A stretch of DNA of 64,000 nucleotides from Paenalcaligenes suwonensis (GTDB taxonomy: Bacteria; Pseudomonadota; Gammaproteobacteria; Burkholderiales; Burkholderiaceae_B). The stretch spans positions 117,748-181,747 of the forward strand of contig NZ_JAANPV010000009.1 of NCBI RefSeq assembly GCF_011290505.1. Direction: 5' to 3'. The first letter of the stretch is position 1. Each line of letters begins with the position of its first letter. Position numbers and translations under genes: made by a program. This document shows, in pieces, positions 29,755 to 38,245 of the stretch. A model generated the notes under the pieces. It saw only the letters and a program-made list of their open reading frames with translations, was not told the DNA's origin and ran no database searches.

Positions 29755-29892
29755 AACACGCCTTTCTAGAACGAGGGTATGGCGGGTAGGTGCCCGCCTT
29801 TACATAGGGACTAGCGCTATTATAGAGAGTTCATACACAGGGGTTGCCGTGTAGGTGGTAATTCTCTGTAAACACGTAGACGAGGAGAAAAC

Positions 29893-30618
29893 ATGACAGA
29901 AGCACAGGAGGTACTGCGTAATCTGGCTCCGTCTGGGGTACTGCGAGTGGCTATGAACTACGGAAATCCCGTGTTAGTGCAGCGTGGTGACAGCGATGAC
30001 GCGCCGCGAGGTGTCGCCGCTGAATTGGCGAGAGCCGTTGCTCAGCGTTTAGGAGTAACGCCTACGTTTATTAGTTATGACGCGGCTGGCAAGGTAGTGG
30101 CGGGGCGTGAACACGACGAGTGGGATCTGGCGTTCTTGGCGATTGATCCGCTACGAGCAGAAAGCATACGTTTTACTGACCCTTATGTGCAGATTGAAGG
30201 CACTTACATGGTGGCAGAGGGTTCACCTTACACGCGTGTGGAGCAGTTGGATCAGTCTGGTGTTCGTATTGCTGTTGGGCAGGGGGCAGCGTATGACTTG
30301 TTCTTGTCTAGGCATTTGCAGCAGGCCACATTAGAGCGCGCGGCAACCTCAGCCGCAGCGATGGATTTATTTGCCGAGAAAAAGCTGGATGCGGCAGCCG
30401 GTGTGCGTCAACCGTTATTGGCGTATGCGGCAGCACATGAAGGCTATAGGGTGTTAGAGGGGCATTTCACGGCTATACAGCAAGCCATGGCCGTCCCCAA
30501 GGAACGTCAACTGGCCTATGATTGGTTAGTAAGTTTTTTGCAAGATATGAAACACAGCAACTTCATACGGGCCGCTCTAACAGAGAGTGGTCAATCAGCG
30601 GAGATAGCAGCACCATGA
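29893..30618 (+). CDS. Solute-binding (SBP_bac_3) domain protein without signal peptide
   Basis: 241 residues forming a complete type II periplasmic binding fold (GVLRVAMNYGNPVLVQ, GVAAELARAVAQRLGV, WDLAFLAIDPLRAESIRFTDPYV, GVRIAVGQGAAYDLFL). There is no signal peptide: the chain starts MTEAQEVLRNLAPSG after a strong GAGGAG site, so it should stay in the cytosol. No permease or ATPase is adjacent. The stop overlaps the start of the next gene by four bases (ATGA), so the two are translationally coupled, suggesting a metabolite sensor or binding partner for that enzyme rather than a transport role. Confidence 0.8.
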   Translation: MTEAQEVLRNLAPSGVLRVAMNYGNPVLVQRGDSDDAPRGVAAELARAVAQRLGVTPTFISYDAAGKVVAGREHDEWDLAFLAIDPLRAESIRFTDPYVQIEGTYMVAEGSPYTRVEQLDQSGVRIAVGQGAAYDLFLSRHLQQATLERAATSAAAMDLFAEKKLDAAAGVRQPLLAYAAAHEGYRVLEGHFTAIQQAMAVPKERQLAYDWLVSFLQDMKHSNFIRAALTESGQSAEIAAP

Positions 30619-32999
30619 CAACACAAACAATGAATGCTCTACAGTCACAATGGCAGCAAGGGAAAGGCCCCATACGTCACCAAGCCGAAACGGTAGAGCG
30701 TGTGCACGCGTTGCTAACGCGCTTGCATGCCGAGGGCAAGATTCCATCGCTTGATGCTGGCTACCGACTGTTAATCGCCGCAGACAAAATCAGCTGCATG
30801 GCGATGAGCATCGTGGCACACATGACGTACGCACAGCGTATTAATCTGTCGGGAGCTCCCCTGCAGGCAGAAGATTTCAAGCCGGTGCCAGAAGGCCATA
30901 CGGGTGGTGCACTGAATATGGTGCCTGCGTTTGTGGCGTACTTAGTGGCGAATGCCTTAACGGGGGATACCCGCTCGTGGTTGATGGGGCAGGGGCATTG
31001 CGTGGCCGCTATCGAAGCCATTAATGCGCTAACGGGGGATGTGTCGTCCTATCAAAAAGGGCGCTACGACCGTACAGAGGCCGGCCTGGCGCGTTTAATG
31101 AACGACTTCTACAGCTACGCTATGGATGCTGAAGGGCATGCAGCTGTGCCACTAGGTAGTCATGCAGGCCCAGCAACGGCTGGTGCCATTATGGAAGGGG
31201 GCTACTTAGGCTTTGCAGGTTTGCAGTACGTGCATATGCCGGTTCCTGGTGAAAGCGTTGTAGCGTTCTTAAGTGATGGTGCATTTGAAGAACAGCGTGG
31301 TGCAGATTGGGCACCGCGTTGGTGGCGTGCTGAAGACAGCGGGATGGCGATCCCAGTTATGGTGCTCAATGGCCGTCGTATCGAAGAGCGCACGCAAATT
31401 GCACAAGAGGGTGGTGCGCCATGGTTGGCCGAAGATTTACGTCATAACGGCTTTGACCCGATGATTGTAGATGGGCGTGACCCTGCCGCTATTGCGTGGG
31501 GCATTCTAGAATCCGAGCACCGCTTGGCAACGTTTATTGCTCAGCCTCAACATCAATACCCAGCACCGTTGCCGTATGTGATTGCTGAAACCGAAAAAGG
31601 GTTTGGCTTTGCGGGTGCAGGTACCAATGCGGCGCATAACTTGCCGTTAGGCGGTAACCCTTCTAAAGACCAGCACGCACGTGATGCGTTTAACAGTAGC
31701 GTGAGTGCGTTGTTTGTGCCTGCTGCCGAGCTTGATGAAGCCTTGGCTAGTCTAGATAACCATGCGGCGCAAAATCGAGTTAAAGAAAGCCAGCACGCGT
31801 TGGTGGACCGTCATCCAGACAGCATCAGTTTGCCTGCGTGGTCCGGTGAAACCGTAGGTAAAGTGTCGTCGCCTATGCAAGCGCTGGACGAATGGTTCTT
31901 AAGCTTGTTGGACGCGAACCCCGAGGTGCGTGTACGTATTGGTAACCCAGACGAATTAGCCAGTAATAAAATGGGCGGCACCTTACAGCGTTTGCGTCAC
32001 CGCGTTAACGAGCCAGAAGCAGGTGTACCTGAAAGCGTATTGGGTTCAGTGATTACGGCCTTAAACGAAGAGGCGGTGGCCGCCGCTGCATTGGCAAACA
32101 AAATAGGTTTAAACCTGATTGTTACCTATGAAGCCTTTGCGGTGAAAATGCTGGGGATTCTGCGTCAAGAAATTATTTTCTCAAGACGCCAACGTGAAAT
32201 GGGCCAAAGCCCCGCATGGCTGTCTGTGCCGCTGATTGTGACGTCCCACACATGGGAGAACTCCAAGAACGAGCAGTCGCACCAAGACCCCACCATTGGT
32301 GAAGCCCTGCTAGGCGAAATGTCGGATACGTCTAGGGTGCTATTCCCGGTAGATGGCAATACGGCTATTGCTGCCATGAGCAATGTCTACCAAAACCGTG
32401 CACAAGTGGCGACGCTGATTATTTCTAAGCGTGACACACCGAATCGTTTTGATGCGGAAGCGGCTAAGCAACTGTTAGAAACAGGTGCATGGCACGTGGT
32501 GGGTACGCCGCAAGAGGCAGAAGTACAGTTGATTGCGATTGGTGCTTATCAGCTAGAAGAGGCCTTAAAAGCGCATGCGTGGTTGGCGGCTCGTGGACAC
32601 ACGAGTTGTGTGACCGTGATCATGGAGCCAGGTCGCCTGCGTGCACCACGCGACAAGTTAGAAGCGCAAAGCGTGTTGGATGATGCTACCTTGCAGCAGT
32701 TGTTCCCCGCCGATATGAAGCGTGTATTGCTGACACACACACGCCCTGAGCCTATGTTGGGTGCACTGCGCAGGATAGACACAGGTGTGAAAGGTACACG
32801 TGCGTTGGGCTATATCAACCGTGGCGGTACGCTAGATGTGTTTGGCATGCTGTTTGCGAATCAATGTACATGGGCACATGCCGTGGATGCAGCGGCGGAA
32901 CTATGTGGTTGGGATAGATCGCAAGTGTTAGAGGCGGCGCATTTGCTAGCATTAGATGGTAAAGGTAAGCCATCTGATCTAGATCATCCAGACGTGTAA
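30615..32999 (+). CDS. Divergent phosphoketolase-family (thiamine diphosphate) enzyme
   Basis: 794 residues, the usual length of XFP-type phosphoketolases, but divergent. The N-terminal PP-like region has EGHTGGALNMVPAFVAYLV and GSHAGPATAGAIMEGGYLG; the ThDP motif region reads VVAFLSDGAFEEQRGADWAP instead of the usual GDGEAETGP. A Pyr-like domain and C-terminal domain (NRGGTLDVFGMLFANQCTWAHAV) follow. True phosphoketolases split xylulose-5-P or fructose-6-P to acetyl-phosphate. Some members of this branch are annotated as xylulose-5-phosphate 3-epimerase, so activity is uncertain. The start at 30615 overlaps the upstream gene (ATGA); a terminator follows. Confidence 0.75.
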   Translation: MTTQTMNALQSQWQQGKGPIRHQAETVERVHALLTRLHAEGKIPSLDAGYRLLIAADKISCMAMSIVAHMTYAQRINLSGAPLQAEDFKPVPEGHTGGALNMVPAFVAYLVANALTGDTRSWLMGQGHCVAAIEAINALTGDVSSYQKGRYDRTEAGLARLMNDFYSYAMDAEGHAAVPLGSHAGPATAGAIMEGGYLGFAGLQYVHMPVPGESVVAFLSDGAFEEQRGADWAPRWWRAEDSGMAIPVMVLNGRRIEERTQIAQEGGAPWLAEDLRHNGFDPMIVDGRDPAAIAWGILESEHRLATFIAQPQHQYPAPLPYVIAETEKGFGFAGAGTNAAHNLPLGGNPSKDQHARDAFNSSVSALFVPAAELDEALASLDNHAAQNRVKESQHALVDRHPDSISLPAWSGETVGKVSSPMQALDEWFLSLLDANPEVRVRIGNPDELASNKMGGTLQRLRHRVNEPEAGVPESVLGSVITALNEEAVAAAALANKIGLNLIVTYEAFAVKMLGILRQEIIFSRRQREMGQSPAWLSVPLIVTSHTWENSKNEQSHQDPTIGEALLGEMSDTSRVLFPVDGNTAIAAMSNVYQNRAQVATLIISKRDTPNRFDAEAAKQLLETGAWHVVGTPQEAEVQLIAIGAYQLEEALKAHAWLAARGHTSCVTVIMEPGRLRAPRDKLEAQSVLDDATLQQLFPADMKRVLLTHTRPEPMLGALRRIDTGVKGTRALGYINRGGTLDVFGMLFANQCTWAHAVDAAAELCGWDRSQVLEAAHLLALDGKGKPSDLDHPDV

Positions 33000-33004
33000 A
33001 AAAC

Positions 33005-33050
33005 TTGACCCTGACACTGTGGGAAGCTTTAGCCTGTCAGGGTCAATTTT
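33005..33050 (+). terminator. Rho-independent terminator after the phosphoketolase-like gene
   Basis: TTGACCCTGACA pairs perfectly with TGTCAGGGTCAA around an 18-base loop and is followed by T residues. It lies immediately before the ribosome binding site of the DUF411 gene. Confidence 0.88.
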
Positions 33051-33062
33051 TCAGGAGTGATC

Positions 33063-33506
33063 ATGACACGTTTAGCTTCCTGTGTGCTGGCATTTGCCGC
33101 ATTGGTACCCGTGGGTTCAGCCATCGCAGCCCCAAATGCTTTGCAGGCTGTACTGCATAAAGATCCATGGTGTGGTTGCTGCAATGCCTATGCTGATTAC
33201 TTAGAGCAGCATGGTATGACGGTTACGCGTGTAGATCATAACGAGATGGCGCCCGTTAAACAGCAGCTGGGCACGGATCAAGCGCCTAGCTGTCATACCG
33301 TAGAGTTGGATGGTTATGTGATTGAAGGGCATGTGCCAGTGGCCGCGATACAGAAGCTTTTAGCAGAGCGTCCTAAGGCAGTAGGTATTTCGGTGCCCGG
33401 TATGCCACAGAACTCTCCAGGCATGGGCCCAGAGATCCCGGGTACGCTGCCTGTGCTGCTATTAGATGAGTCGGGCAGAGTAGTGGCCGAGTATGGCAGG
33501 TTCTAA
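33063..33506 (+). CDS. DUF411 domain protein, exported, metal-related
   Basis: 147 residues with a signal peptide (MTRLASCVLAFAALVPVGSA, cleavage near IAA-P). The DUF411 core includes HKDPWCGCCNAYADYLEQHG, with a CxCC cysteine cluster, and QAPSCHTVELDGYVIEGHVP. DUF411 proteins occur with copper-handling genes; the cysteine/histidine pattern suits periplasmic metal binding, but no copper genes are adjacent. The ATG at 33063 is five bases after AGGAG; an in-frame GTG at 33057 overlaps that motif. Confidence 0.85.
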   Translation: MTRLASCVLAFAALVPVGSAIAAPNALQAVLHKDPWCGCCNAYADYLEQHGMTVTRVDHNEMAPVKQQLGTDQAPSCHTVELDGYVIEGHVPVAAIQKLLAERPKAVGISVPGMPQNSPGMGPEIPGTLPVLLLDESGRVVAEYGRF

Positions 33507-33535
33507 CGATATAGCGTGGTAATGCCAGAAACATA

Positions 33536-33566
33536 AAAGCCCCTGTTTTTACACAGAGGCTTTTAT
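33536..33566 (+). terminator. Terminator-like hairpin after the DUF411 gene
   Basis: AAAAGCC-C-CTGT pairs with ACAG-A-GGCTTTT with one internal mismatch and a T-rich tail. Confidence 0.7.
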
Positions 33567-33590
33567 TTTGGGCAAATGTTTTTGCCATGA

Positions 33591-33626
33591 AAAAAGGGAT
33601 TACATCGTGTGATGTAATCCCTTTTT
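33591..33626. terminator. Strong bidirectional terminator next to tRNA-Pro
   Basis: AAAAAGGGATTACATC pairs perfectly with GATGTAATCCCTTTTT (16 bp, GTGT loop). It lies 6 bases from the tRNA-Pro 3' end and terminates it on the minus strand. Confidence 0.88.
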
Positions 33627-33631
33627 AGTAT

Positions 33632-33708
<77 letters not shown>

Positions 33709-33751
33709 AAGAATTAAATATTAACACGGTCATTTTTAAAAAGAAAGCTTT

Positions 33752-35056
33752 TTATGGAACTAAAGCTAAACCGATGCGTAATTGGGGTTCACTTTTGTAT
33801 CGGTAGCCCAGTAAAGTCTCGCCATAACCGCGGTAATACTGCAGGTACAAATAGCCGTTCATCCCGCTATACAGTCGTTGTAGGGGCCATGAGGCATCTA
33901 ACTGCATAGAATTTCTACCGTGATGACCTTGTCTGTACGTACCTGCTAATTTCAGACCATTATCTTGTGCCCAACTCACTTTCCAGTCCACTCTACCCAA
34001 ATAATCGGGGTAATCGCCGTTTTCGCTCATCGCAAAATAGGCTTTTACACGAGGGCTGAACTTCAATGTGCTGCCGCCATCGAAGCGATAGGCAAATTCT
34101 GGTTGTAGGTAGAAATCGTTCAGCGAACGGGAGTCGTCACCATCTTTACCGTTAGAGGCGTGTTCTACCCCTGTGTTCAACCCTACAAAGAAACGGTTGT
34201 CAGCACTATCCCACATGCGTTCTTTGTACCAGAACACACTAGGATTGTAGGTGGTGTCTACAAAGGGAAGTGAGTCAGAGCTTAAATCCCACAGCGATGT
34301 TTGGGTGTAACCCGCATAAAAATGATCCATGAAGCTGTCTTGTGTGGGATCGGTGGGGTTAAACAAGCGGTACTTAAAGCTTAACTGGAAGCGTGCATTG
34401 GTTTCTGGTCGGTTGCCCAGTACAAAGTAAATGGGTTCGTACAACGAAATCGCATTACGGAAGTTCTCGAAGGCAGAGGTGCCTGCGGGAGTGTGTGCAG
34501 ATTGAGTAACTGACGGGCCATATTCAGGCGTGACAGCGGCAGCACCTACTGCACGTAGGCGTTGTTCGTTTAGTACCGGATCTTGTTTTTCACCTGCAGC
34601 GGCTGCGCCTGCATCCACGATAGGTGTTTCAGCCAATGATGCTAACAAGGGGTTAGGGTCGCCACGGCTAGTATCTAAAGCAAACAAATCAGGTGCGCCT
34701 TCAACGCTTACGGCTTGTATGCCCGTTAATGCGGTAGGAACCACCGCCGTCCAATTAAAAATAACAAAGTTATTCACAGGAACATTGACGGCTTGGCGCG
34801 GATTTTGCAGTTGTGCGAGGCTACGGGTAACGGAGTCCTTACCGCGCCATTGCATCACCAAACTTTGTGGGGGCGTCCAGCTTAAGGTGGAACTGCCATC
34901 ATTAAACAAAATTGCGCGTACCGTTACGGTTTCACCGGGGGTGGCTTGGTTTTCCAGCAGCGAGTAACTAATACCAGCATGGGCAGTGGACAAACCTAGT
35001 ACTAGCGTCAGTAGCGCAATACTGAGGCGGCGTAGAAATAAAGCAGAGAAAGTCAT
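33752..35056 (-). CDS. pldA: Outer-membrane phospholipase A (OMPLA) with extra N-terminal domain
   Basis: 434 residues with a signal peptide (cleavage near AHA-G). The C-terminal 12-strand barrel (about 185-434) holds FVLGNRPETNARFQLSFKYR and the catalytic block GVEHASNGKDGDDSRSLND, with His, Ser and the conserved N/R pattern of OMPLA. The last residue is Pro rather than the aromatic common in outer-membrane barrels. Residues ~27-180 are an additional beta-rich domain absent from the ~290-residue E. coli PldA. It hydrolyses phospholipids in the outer leaflet when lipid asymmetry is lost. Confidence 0.88.
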   Translation of the reverse strand: MTFSALFLRRLSIALLTLVLGLSTAHAGISYSLLENQATPGETVTVRAILFNDGSSTLSWTPPQSLVMQWRGKDSVTRSLAQLQNPRQAVNVPVNNFVIFNWTAVVPTALTGIQAVSVEGAPDLFALDTSRGDPNPLLASLAETPIVDAGAAAAGEKQDPVLNEQRLRAVGAAAVTPEYGPSVTQSAHTPAGTSAFENFRNAISLYEPIYFVLGNRPETNARFQLSFKYRLFNPTDPTQDSFMDHFYAGYTQTSLWDLSSDSLPFVDTTYNPSVFWYKERMWDSADNRFFVGLNTGVEHASNGKDGDDSRSLNDFYLQPEFAYRFDGGSTLKFSPRVKAYFAMSENGDYPDYLGRVDWKVSWAQDNGLKLAGTYRQGHHGRNSMQLDASWPLQRLYSGMNGYLYLQYYRGYGETLLGYRYKSEPQLRIGLALVP

Positions 35057-35250
35057 TGTGTAGACAGGAAAGAATAGGGTTACAGCATAGAATGACTGCT
35101 CCAGTATATAGCGTTTGGCGCTGTGGATTTGTAGCTAACGCTTTGTTCCTAGGTGACTATTTGTATGTGTGAGGAACAAATGTTGCATTCCCGTCAGAAG
35201 TACAGTGCAATAATGTGTTCTTGTTTAATCCCTTTTTAGATGCTCACGTG

Positions 35251-35970
35251 ATGATTCCCATTCTGATGTATCACCAGATAGGTCAACCTTCTCCGCGCGG
35301 TACTTACTTGCGTGGTGCCACTGTGCACCCACGGCGTTTTGCCAATCAAATGCGTCTGCTGAAAATGTTGGGCTATACCGGTGTAAGCATGAAGGATGCA
35401 TTACCGTATTTGCGTGGGGAGAAACAAGGCAAGGTAGTAGCGATCACCTTTGATGATGGCTATGTAAACGTATTAGAAAATGCACTGCCCATCTTGCTAA
35501 AACATGGTTTTACGGCCAACTATATGGTGTCAGGCTTGCAAGATAACGGCTGGGCGCAGGCCAAAGGCGCATTGCCGTCTGAGCTAATGAATGCTGACCA
35601 AATGCGCCAGTGGCATGCCGCAGGCTTAGAAGTAGGCTCACATACCATTGATCATGTGTACATGACTAAAGTGGGCAAAGAAGAAGGTGTACGACAATTA
35701 CGCGAATCCAAGGCAGTACTGGAAAACATCACGCAAGATGAGGTGCAGTCTTTTTGCTACCCCTTTGGCGACCAGTCGTTAGAAGTACGGGAGTGGGTGC
35801 GCGAAGCAGGCTATAGCAATGCTACCGCGACATTTAGGGGCTTAGCACATGCTGGTGACGACATGTTTGCCTTGCCGCGTGTGTCTATTTTGCGTTCTAC
35901 ACACCTGTTTAATTTCTGGCAGAAGTGCTGCACACCACGCGAAGAAAAGAAACGTCAGCGTAAAGGTTAA
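35251..35970 (+). CDS. Polysaccharide deacetylase (NodB homology) family protein
   Basis: 239 residues. A carbohydrate esterase 4 fold: MIPILMYHQIG, the metal/base aspartates in VVAITFDDGYVNVLENALPIL, the metal histidines in EVGSHTIDHVYMTKV and QSFCYPFGDQSLEVREW. It removes acetyl groups from polysaccharide or peptidoglycan. No signal peptide is seen with the ATG at 35251; a GTG at 35215 would add MFLFNPFLDAHV, also without a clear signal. Neither start has a convincing ribosome binding site. No polysaccharide operon is adjacent. Confidence 0.85.
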   Translation: MIPILMYHQIGQPSPRGTYLRGATVHPRRFANQMRLLKMLGYTGVSMKDALPYLRGEKQGKVVAITFDDGYVNVLENALPILLKHGFTANYMVSGLQDNGWAQAKGALPSELMNADQMRQWHAAGLEVGSHTIDHVYMTKVGKEEGVRQLRESKAVLENITQDEVQSFCYPFGDQSLEVREWVREAGYSNATATFRGLAHAGDDMFALPRVSILRSTHLFNFWQKCCTPREEKKRQRKG

Positions 35971-36012
35971 GCTTAGGACGCGAAGAGCTTTCTTTTGCAG
36001 CGAGCTTCACGC

Positions 36013-36018
36013 TATAAT
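36013..36018 (+). promoter_or_regulatory. -10 element of tRNA-Arg
   Basis: A consensus TATAAT lies 31 bases before the tRNA-Arg 5' end. The -35 region (TTCTTT at optimal spacing) is weak. Confidence 0.55.
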
Positions 36019-36049
36019 CTCGGATTCACTGGAGACTACCTCCTGAAAC

Positions 36050-36126
36050 GCGTCCATAGCTCAGCTGGATAGAGCACCCGCCTTCTAAGCGGGCGGCCGC
36101 AGGTTCGAATCCTGCTGGACGCGCCA
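36050..36126 (+). tRNA. tRNA-Arg(TCT)
   Basis: 77-nt cloverleaf: acceptor GCGTCCA with TGGACGC, D arm with AGCTCAGCTGGATAGAGC, anticodon arm CCGCCTTCTAAGCGG (anticodon TCT), T arm GCAGGTTCGAATCCTGC, encoded CCA. This is the host gene for AGA/AGG; the element at the right carries a second, different TCT tRNA. Confidence 0.96.
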
Positions 36127-36147
36127 GAATACTTAGCTAATGCCTTT

Positions 36148-36182
36148 AAACCCGCTACCTGTATTGGTTAGCGGGTTTTTTG
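36148..36182 (+). terminator. Rho-independent terminator of tRNA-Arg
   Basis: AAACCCGCTA pairs with TAGCGGGTTT followed by more T residues. Confidence 0.85.
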
Positions 36183-36254
36183 TTTTTAAGAATAATCGCG
36201 CTAGTATGACTGCTTGGATTATTTCTTTATTTTCAATGCTAATAACTTTTCACC

Positions 36255-36791
36255 ATGACGACTAAATCTACGGAAGAGTACTCACTGGAATTTCGCCGCG
36301 ATGTGGCCGACGAGGCCTATTTTCGTACCACTGATGGGTACGAGAATTTAGCCAAGCGCCGAGGCATTCCCAACGAATTAGTGTGGCAGTGGGTGGAAGA
36401 ATTTCACCCTAAAGGGCCACAGCCTAATGATGTGATTCACTGCTGGGCGGGTACGTTTCCAGGTGATACCTATGCGTTTTATGACTACTTAGGCAACGAT
36501 GATGGGGAAGACTCAGCCATGCTGGCCGACATGGGTGAAACTGGTGAGTTCGATTACGACCTGTTTTACGCCGAGTTCTTTGATGAGCCTATAGCGATTG
36601 CAGCAGCCTTGGCAGATGCCACGTTTTCTACCCATTCAGCCGAAGAGGCTGCCCTAGCGCAAGCGGTAGAGCTAGGGATAGAGCATGTTAATGCGGTGAT
36701 TTGCTATGGCGATCCATCATTAGTGGTGCCAGAAGGCATTGTATTTCGTGGCCTGCATTATTTAGGTGTGTACCCCGATAAGCCAGAATAA
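36255..36791 (+). CDS. Imm22-like protein with N-terminal helix-turn-helix-like segment
   Basis: 178 residues. From about residue 60 the pattern HCWAGTFPGDTYAFYDYLG, FDYDLFYAEFFDEP and EEAALAQAVELGIEHVNAVICYGD matches what I remember of the Imm22 immunity family (HxWxGTF... yDxDf... LGI..aN). Imm22 proteins normally neutralise contact-dependent or secreted toxins. The first ~50 residues (SLEFRRDVADEAYF, AKRRGIPNELVWQWVEEF) look like a transposase/IS3-type helix-turn-helix, an unusual addition. No toxin gene is nearby, and the gene lies just after tRNA-Arg. No clear Shine-Dalgarno. Acidic overall. Confidence 0.55.
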   Translation: MTTKSTEEYSLEFRRDVADEAYFRTTDGYENLAKRRGIPNELVWQWVEEFHPKGPQPNDVIHCWAGTFPGDTYAFYDYLGNDDGEDSAMLADMGETGEFDYDLFYAEFFDEPIAIAAALADATFSTHSAEEAALAQAVELGIEHVNAVICYGDPSLVVPEGIVFRGLHYLGVYPDKPE

Positions 36792-36802
36792 ACGGGGTAC
36801 AC
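36768..36802. terminator. Stem-loop at the convergent gene ends
   Basis: GTGTACCCCG pairs perfectly with CGGGGTACAC (10 bp) around the Imm22-like stop codon. No T run follows on either strand, so termination efficiency is doubtful. It ends 10 bases from the converging gene's stop. Confidence 0.5.
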
Positions 36803-36812
36803 AGCGTGTGAG

Positions 36813-38072
36813 TTACCTAAACTCAAACAATTCATAATGAATGTTGTCAGCAGGGATAGCGTATTTTTCCATTAGGCTTTTGACGTGCTTGAGCAAGCCT
36901 TTGGGGCCACAAAAACTAATGTGTACCTGATCCGGGCGGGTGCTTTGCACAGCTTGCGCCAACGTGTTTTCTAGGGCATCACTACCGCTAGGGTTAGGTA
37001 CCAGATGCACTGCAGCTTGTGTGGAGAGTTCTTGTATTCTTTCTAGGGTGGGAAACGCGCGGGACGGCTCAAAGCAGTACACCAAACTCACGCGTTCAAA
37101 GTGTCCTGTGTCGCGATCTTTTAGCCAAGAAATAAACGGTGTGATACCGACGCCTGCGCCTATCCATACCTCTTTTTGAGCGCTGTCTATGCGTTTAAAG
37201 CGGCCGTGAGGGGCTTTTACGTCTGCCACCATCCCCACTTTGGCTTGATCGTGCAGGGCTTTGGTGTAATCGCCTAAGGTGCGTATCACAAATCGAATAT
37301 TGCCATTTTCGTTGTAGCTGCTGGCGATGCTAAAGGGGTGCGGTTCGCGCAAGCCTTTTTCTTGTATAGATAAAAAACCAAATTGTCCTGCTTGGAAAGG
37401 GAAGCCTTTACCTATAGGGGTGAGTTCCAGTTGTACGGAGCCGTGTGCTTGCGTAACCGCAACGATTTTATAGGTACCGCCAGGAGCAAGAAATTGATAC
37501 AGCAGTAGCTTATACAGGGCGGCTACCACGCCCAGCGTACAGGTTAGTGCTAGCCAGATGCCGGCGGGGCTTTCTAAGGTAATGGGAGATTCGAAGCTTA
37601 GCCAATGCAGAATCACAATGATAAATAAGGGGCCAGATAGCTTATGCCACCAGCGCCATACTTGATAAGGAATATTGCGGTTCAGGGCTAAGATCACAAT
37701 AAAGCCCAAGGCGACCAAGCTTAGCTGGCGTAGCATGCGCGTCCAGTAATTAGAAAGCTCCATGATGGGAGCGAGTTCCCACTGCCCCATTTTGGCTTTG
37801 AACACAAAGTGGAAGGTGGCAAGCAGCAATGCCCAAATACCTAACCACTTATGGGTTTCATAAATTCTATCTAGGCCGCCGTAGAGCGCTTCCACGATTC
37901 GCCAACGGCTGGCCAAAATACAGGATACGGCCATACAGACTAGTGCGGCGACGCCTGCAATTAAACTTAGAGTGGCAGAGTGTGCCCAAGTGAAGGAAGG
38001 GATTTGCAGTAATACCGTCAAGGTGGAGATGAACGCTATGCCACCTAGGGTGTGCCACGTTTTTATTGCCAT
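36813..38072 (-). CDS. Ferric reductase-like transmembrane flavoprotein
   Basis: 419 residues. The N-terminal half has about six helices with histidines suited to two b haems (YETHKWLGIWALLLATFHFVF and WWHKLSGPLFIIVILHW). The C-terminal half is an FNR-type FAD/NAD(P) module: FAD motif EPHPFSIASSY, NAD motif WIGAGVGITPFISWL and FCGPKGLLKHV. The arrangement matches bacterial NOX/FRE-like reductases moving electrons from NAD(P)H across the inner membrane. The physiological acceptor (ferric iron, oxygen or other) is not evident. Monocistronic, convergent with the Imm22-like gene. Confidence 0.85.
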   Translation of the reverse strand: MAIKTWHTLGGIAFISTLTVLLQIPSFTWAHSATLSLIAGVAALVCMAVSCILASRWRIVEALYGGLDRIYETHKWLGIWALLLATFHFVFKAKMGQWELAPIMELSNYWTRMLRQLSLVALGFIVILALNRNIPYQVWRWWHKLSGPLFIIVILHWLSFESPITLESPAGIWLALTCTLGVVAALYKLLLYQFLAPGGTYKIVAVTQAHGSVQLELTPIGKGFPFQAGQFGFLSIQEKGLREPHPFSIASSYNENGNIRFVIRTLGDYTKALHDQAKVGMVADVKAPHGRFKRIDSAQKEVWIGAGVGITPFISWLKDRDTGHFERVSLVYCFEPSRAFPTLERIQELSTQAAVHLVPNPSGSDALENTLAQAVQSTRPDQVHISFCGPKGLLKHVKSLMEKYAIPADNIHYELFEFR

Positions 38073-38245
38073 GTCTATGCCTAGAAAGTGATGAAAGCAG
38101 ATAACGCCTTGCTATATGCTACTGCTGAATGGCTAGGTGGCGCGGCATAGAAGAGTAAGCATTGATTAATGTTAAATCAGGAGTGCGAGCAATCCGTGCA
38201 GCCCTTGGGTGGGAAGTGCAGAGGGGCTGGCGCAAGACGGCATGG

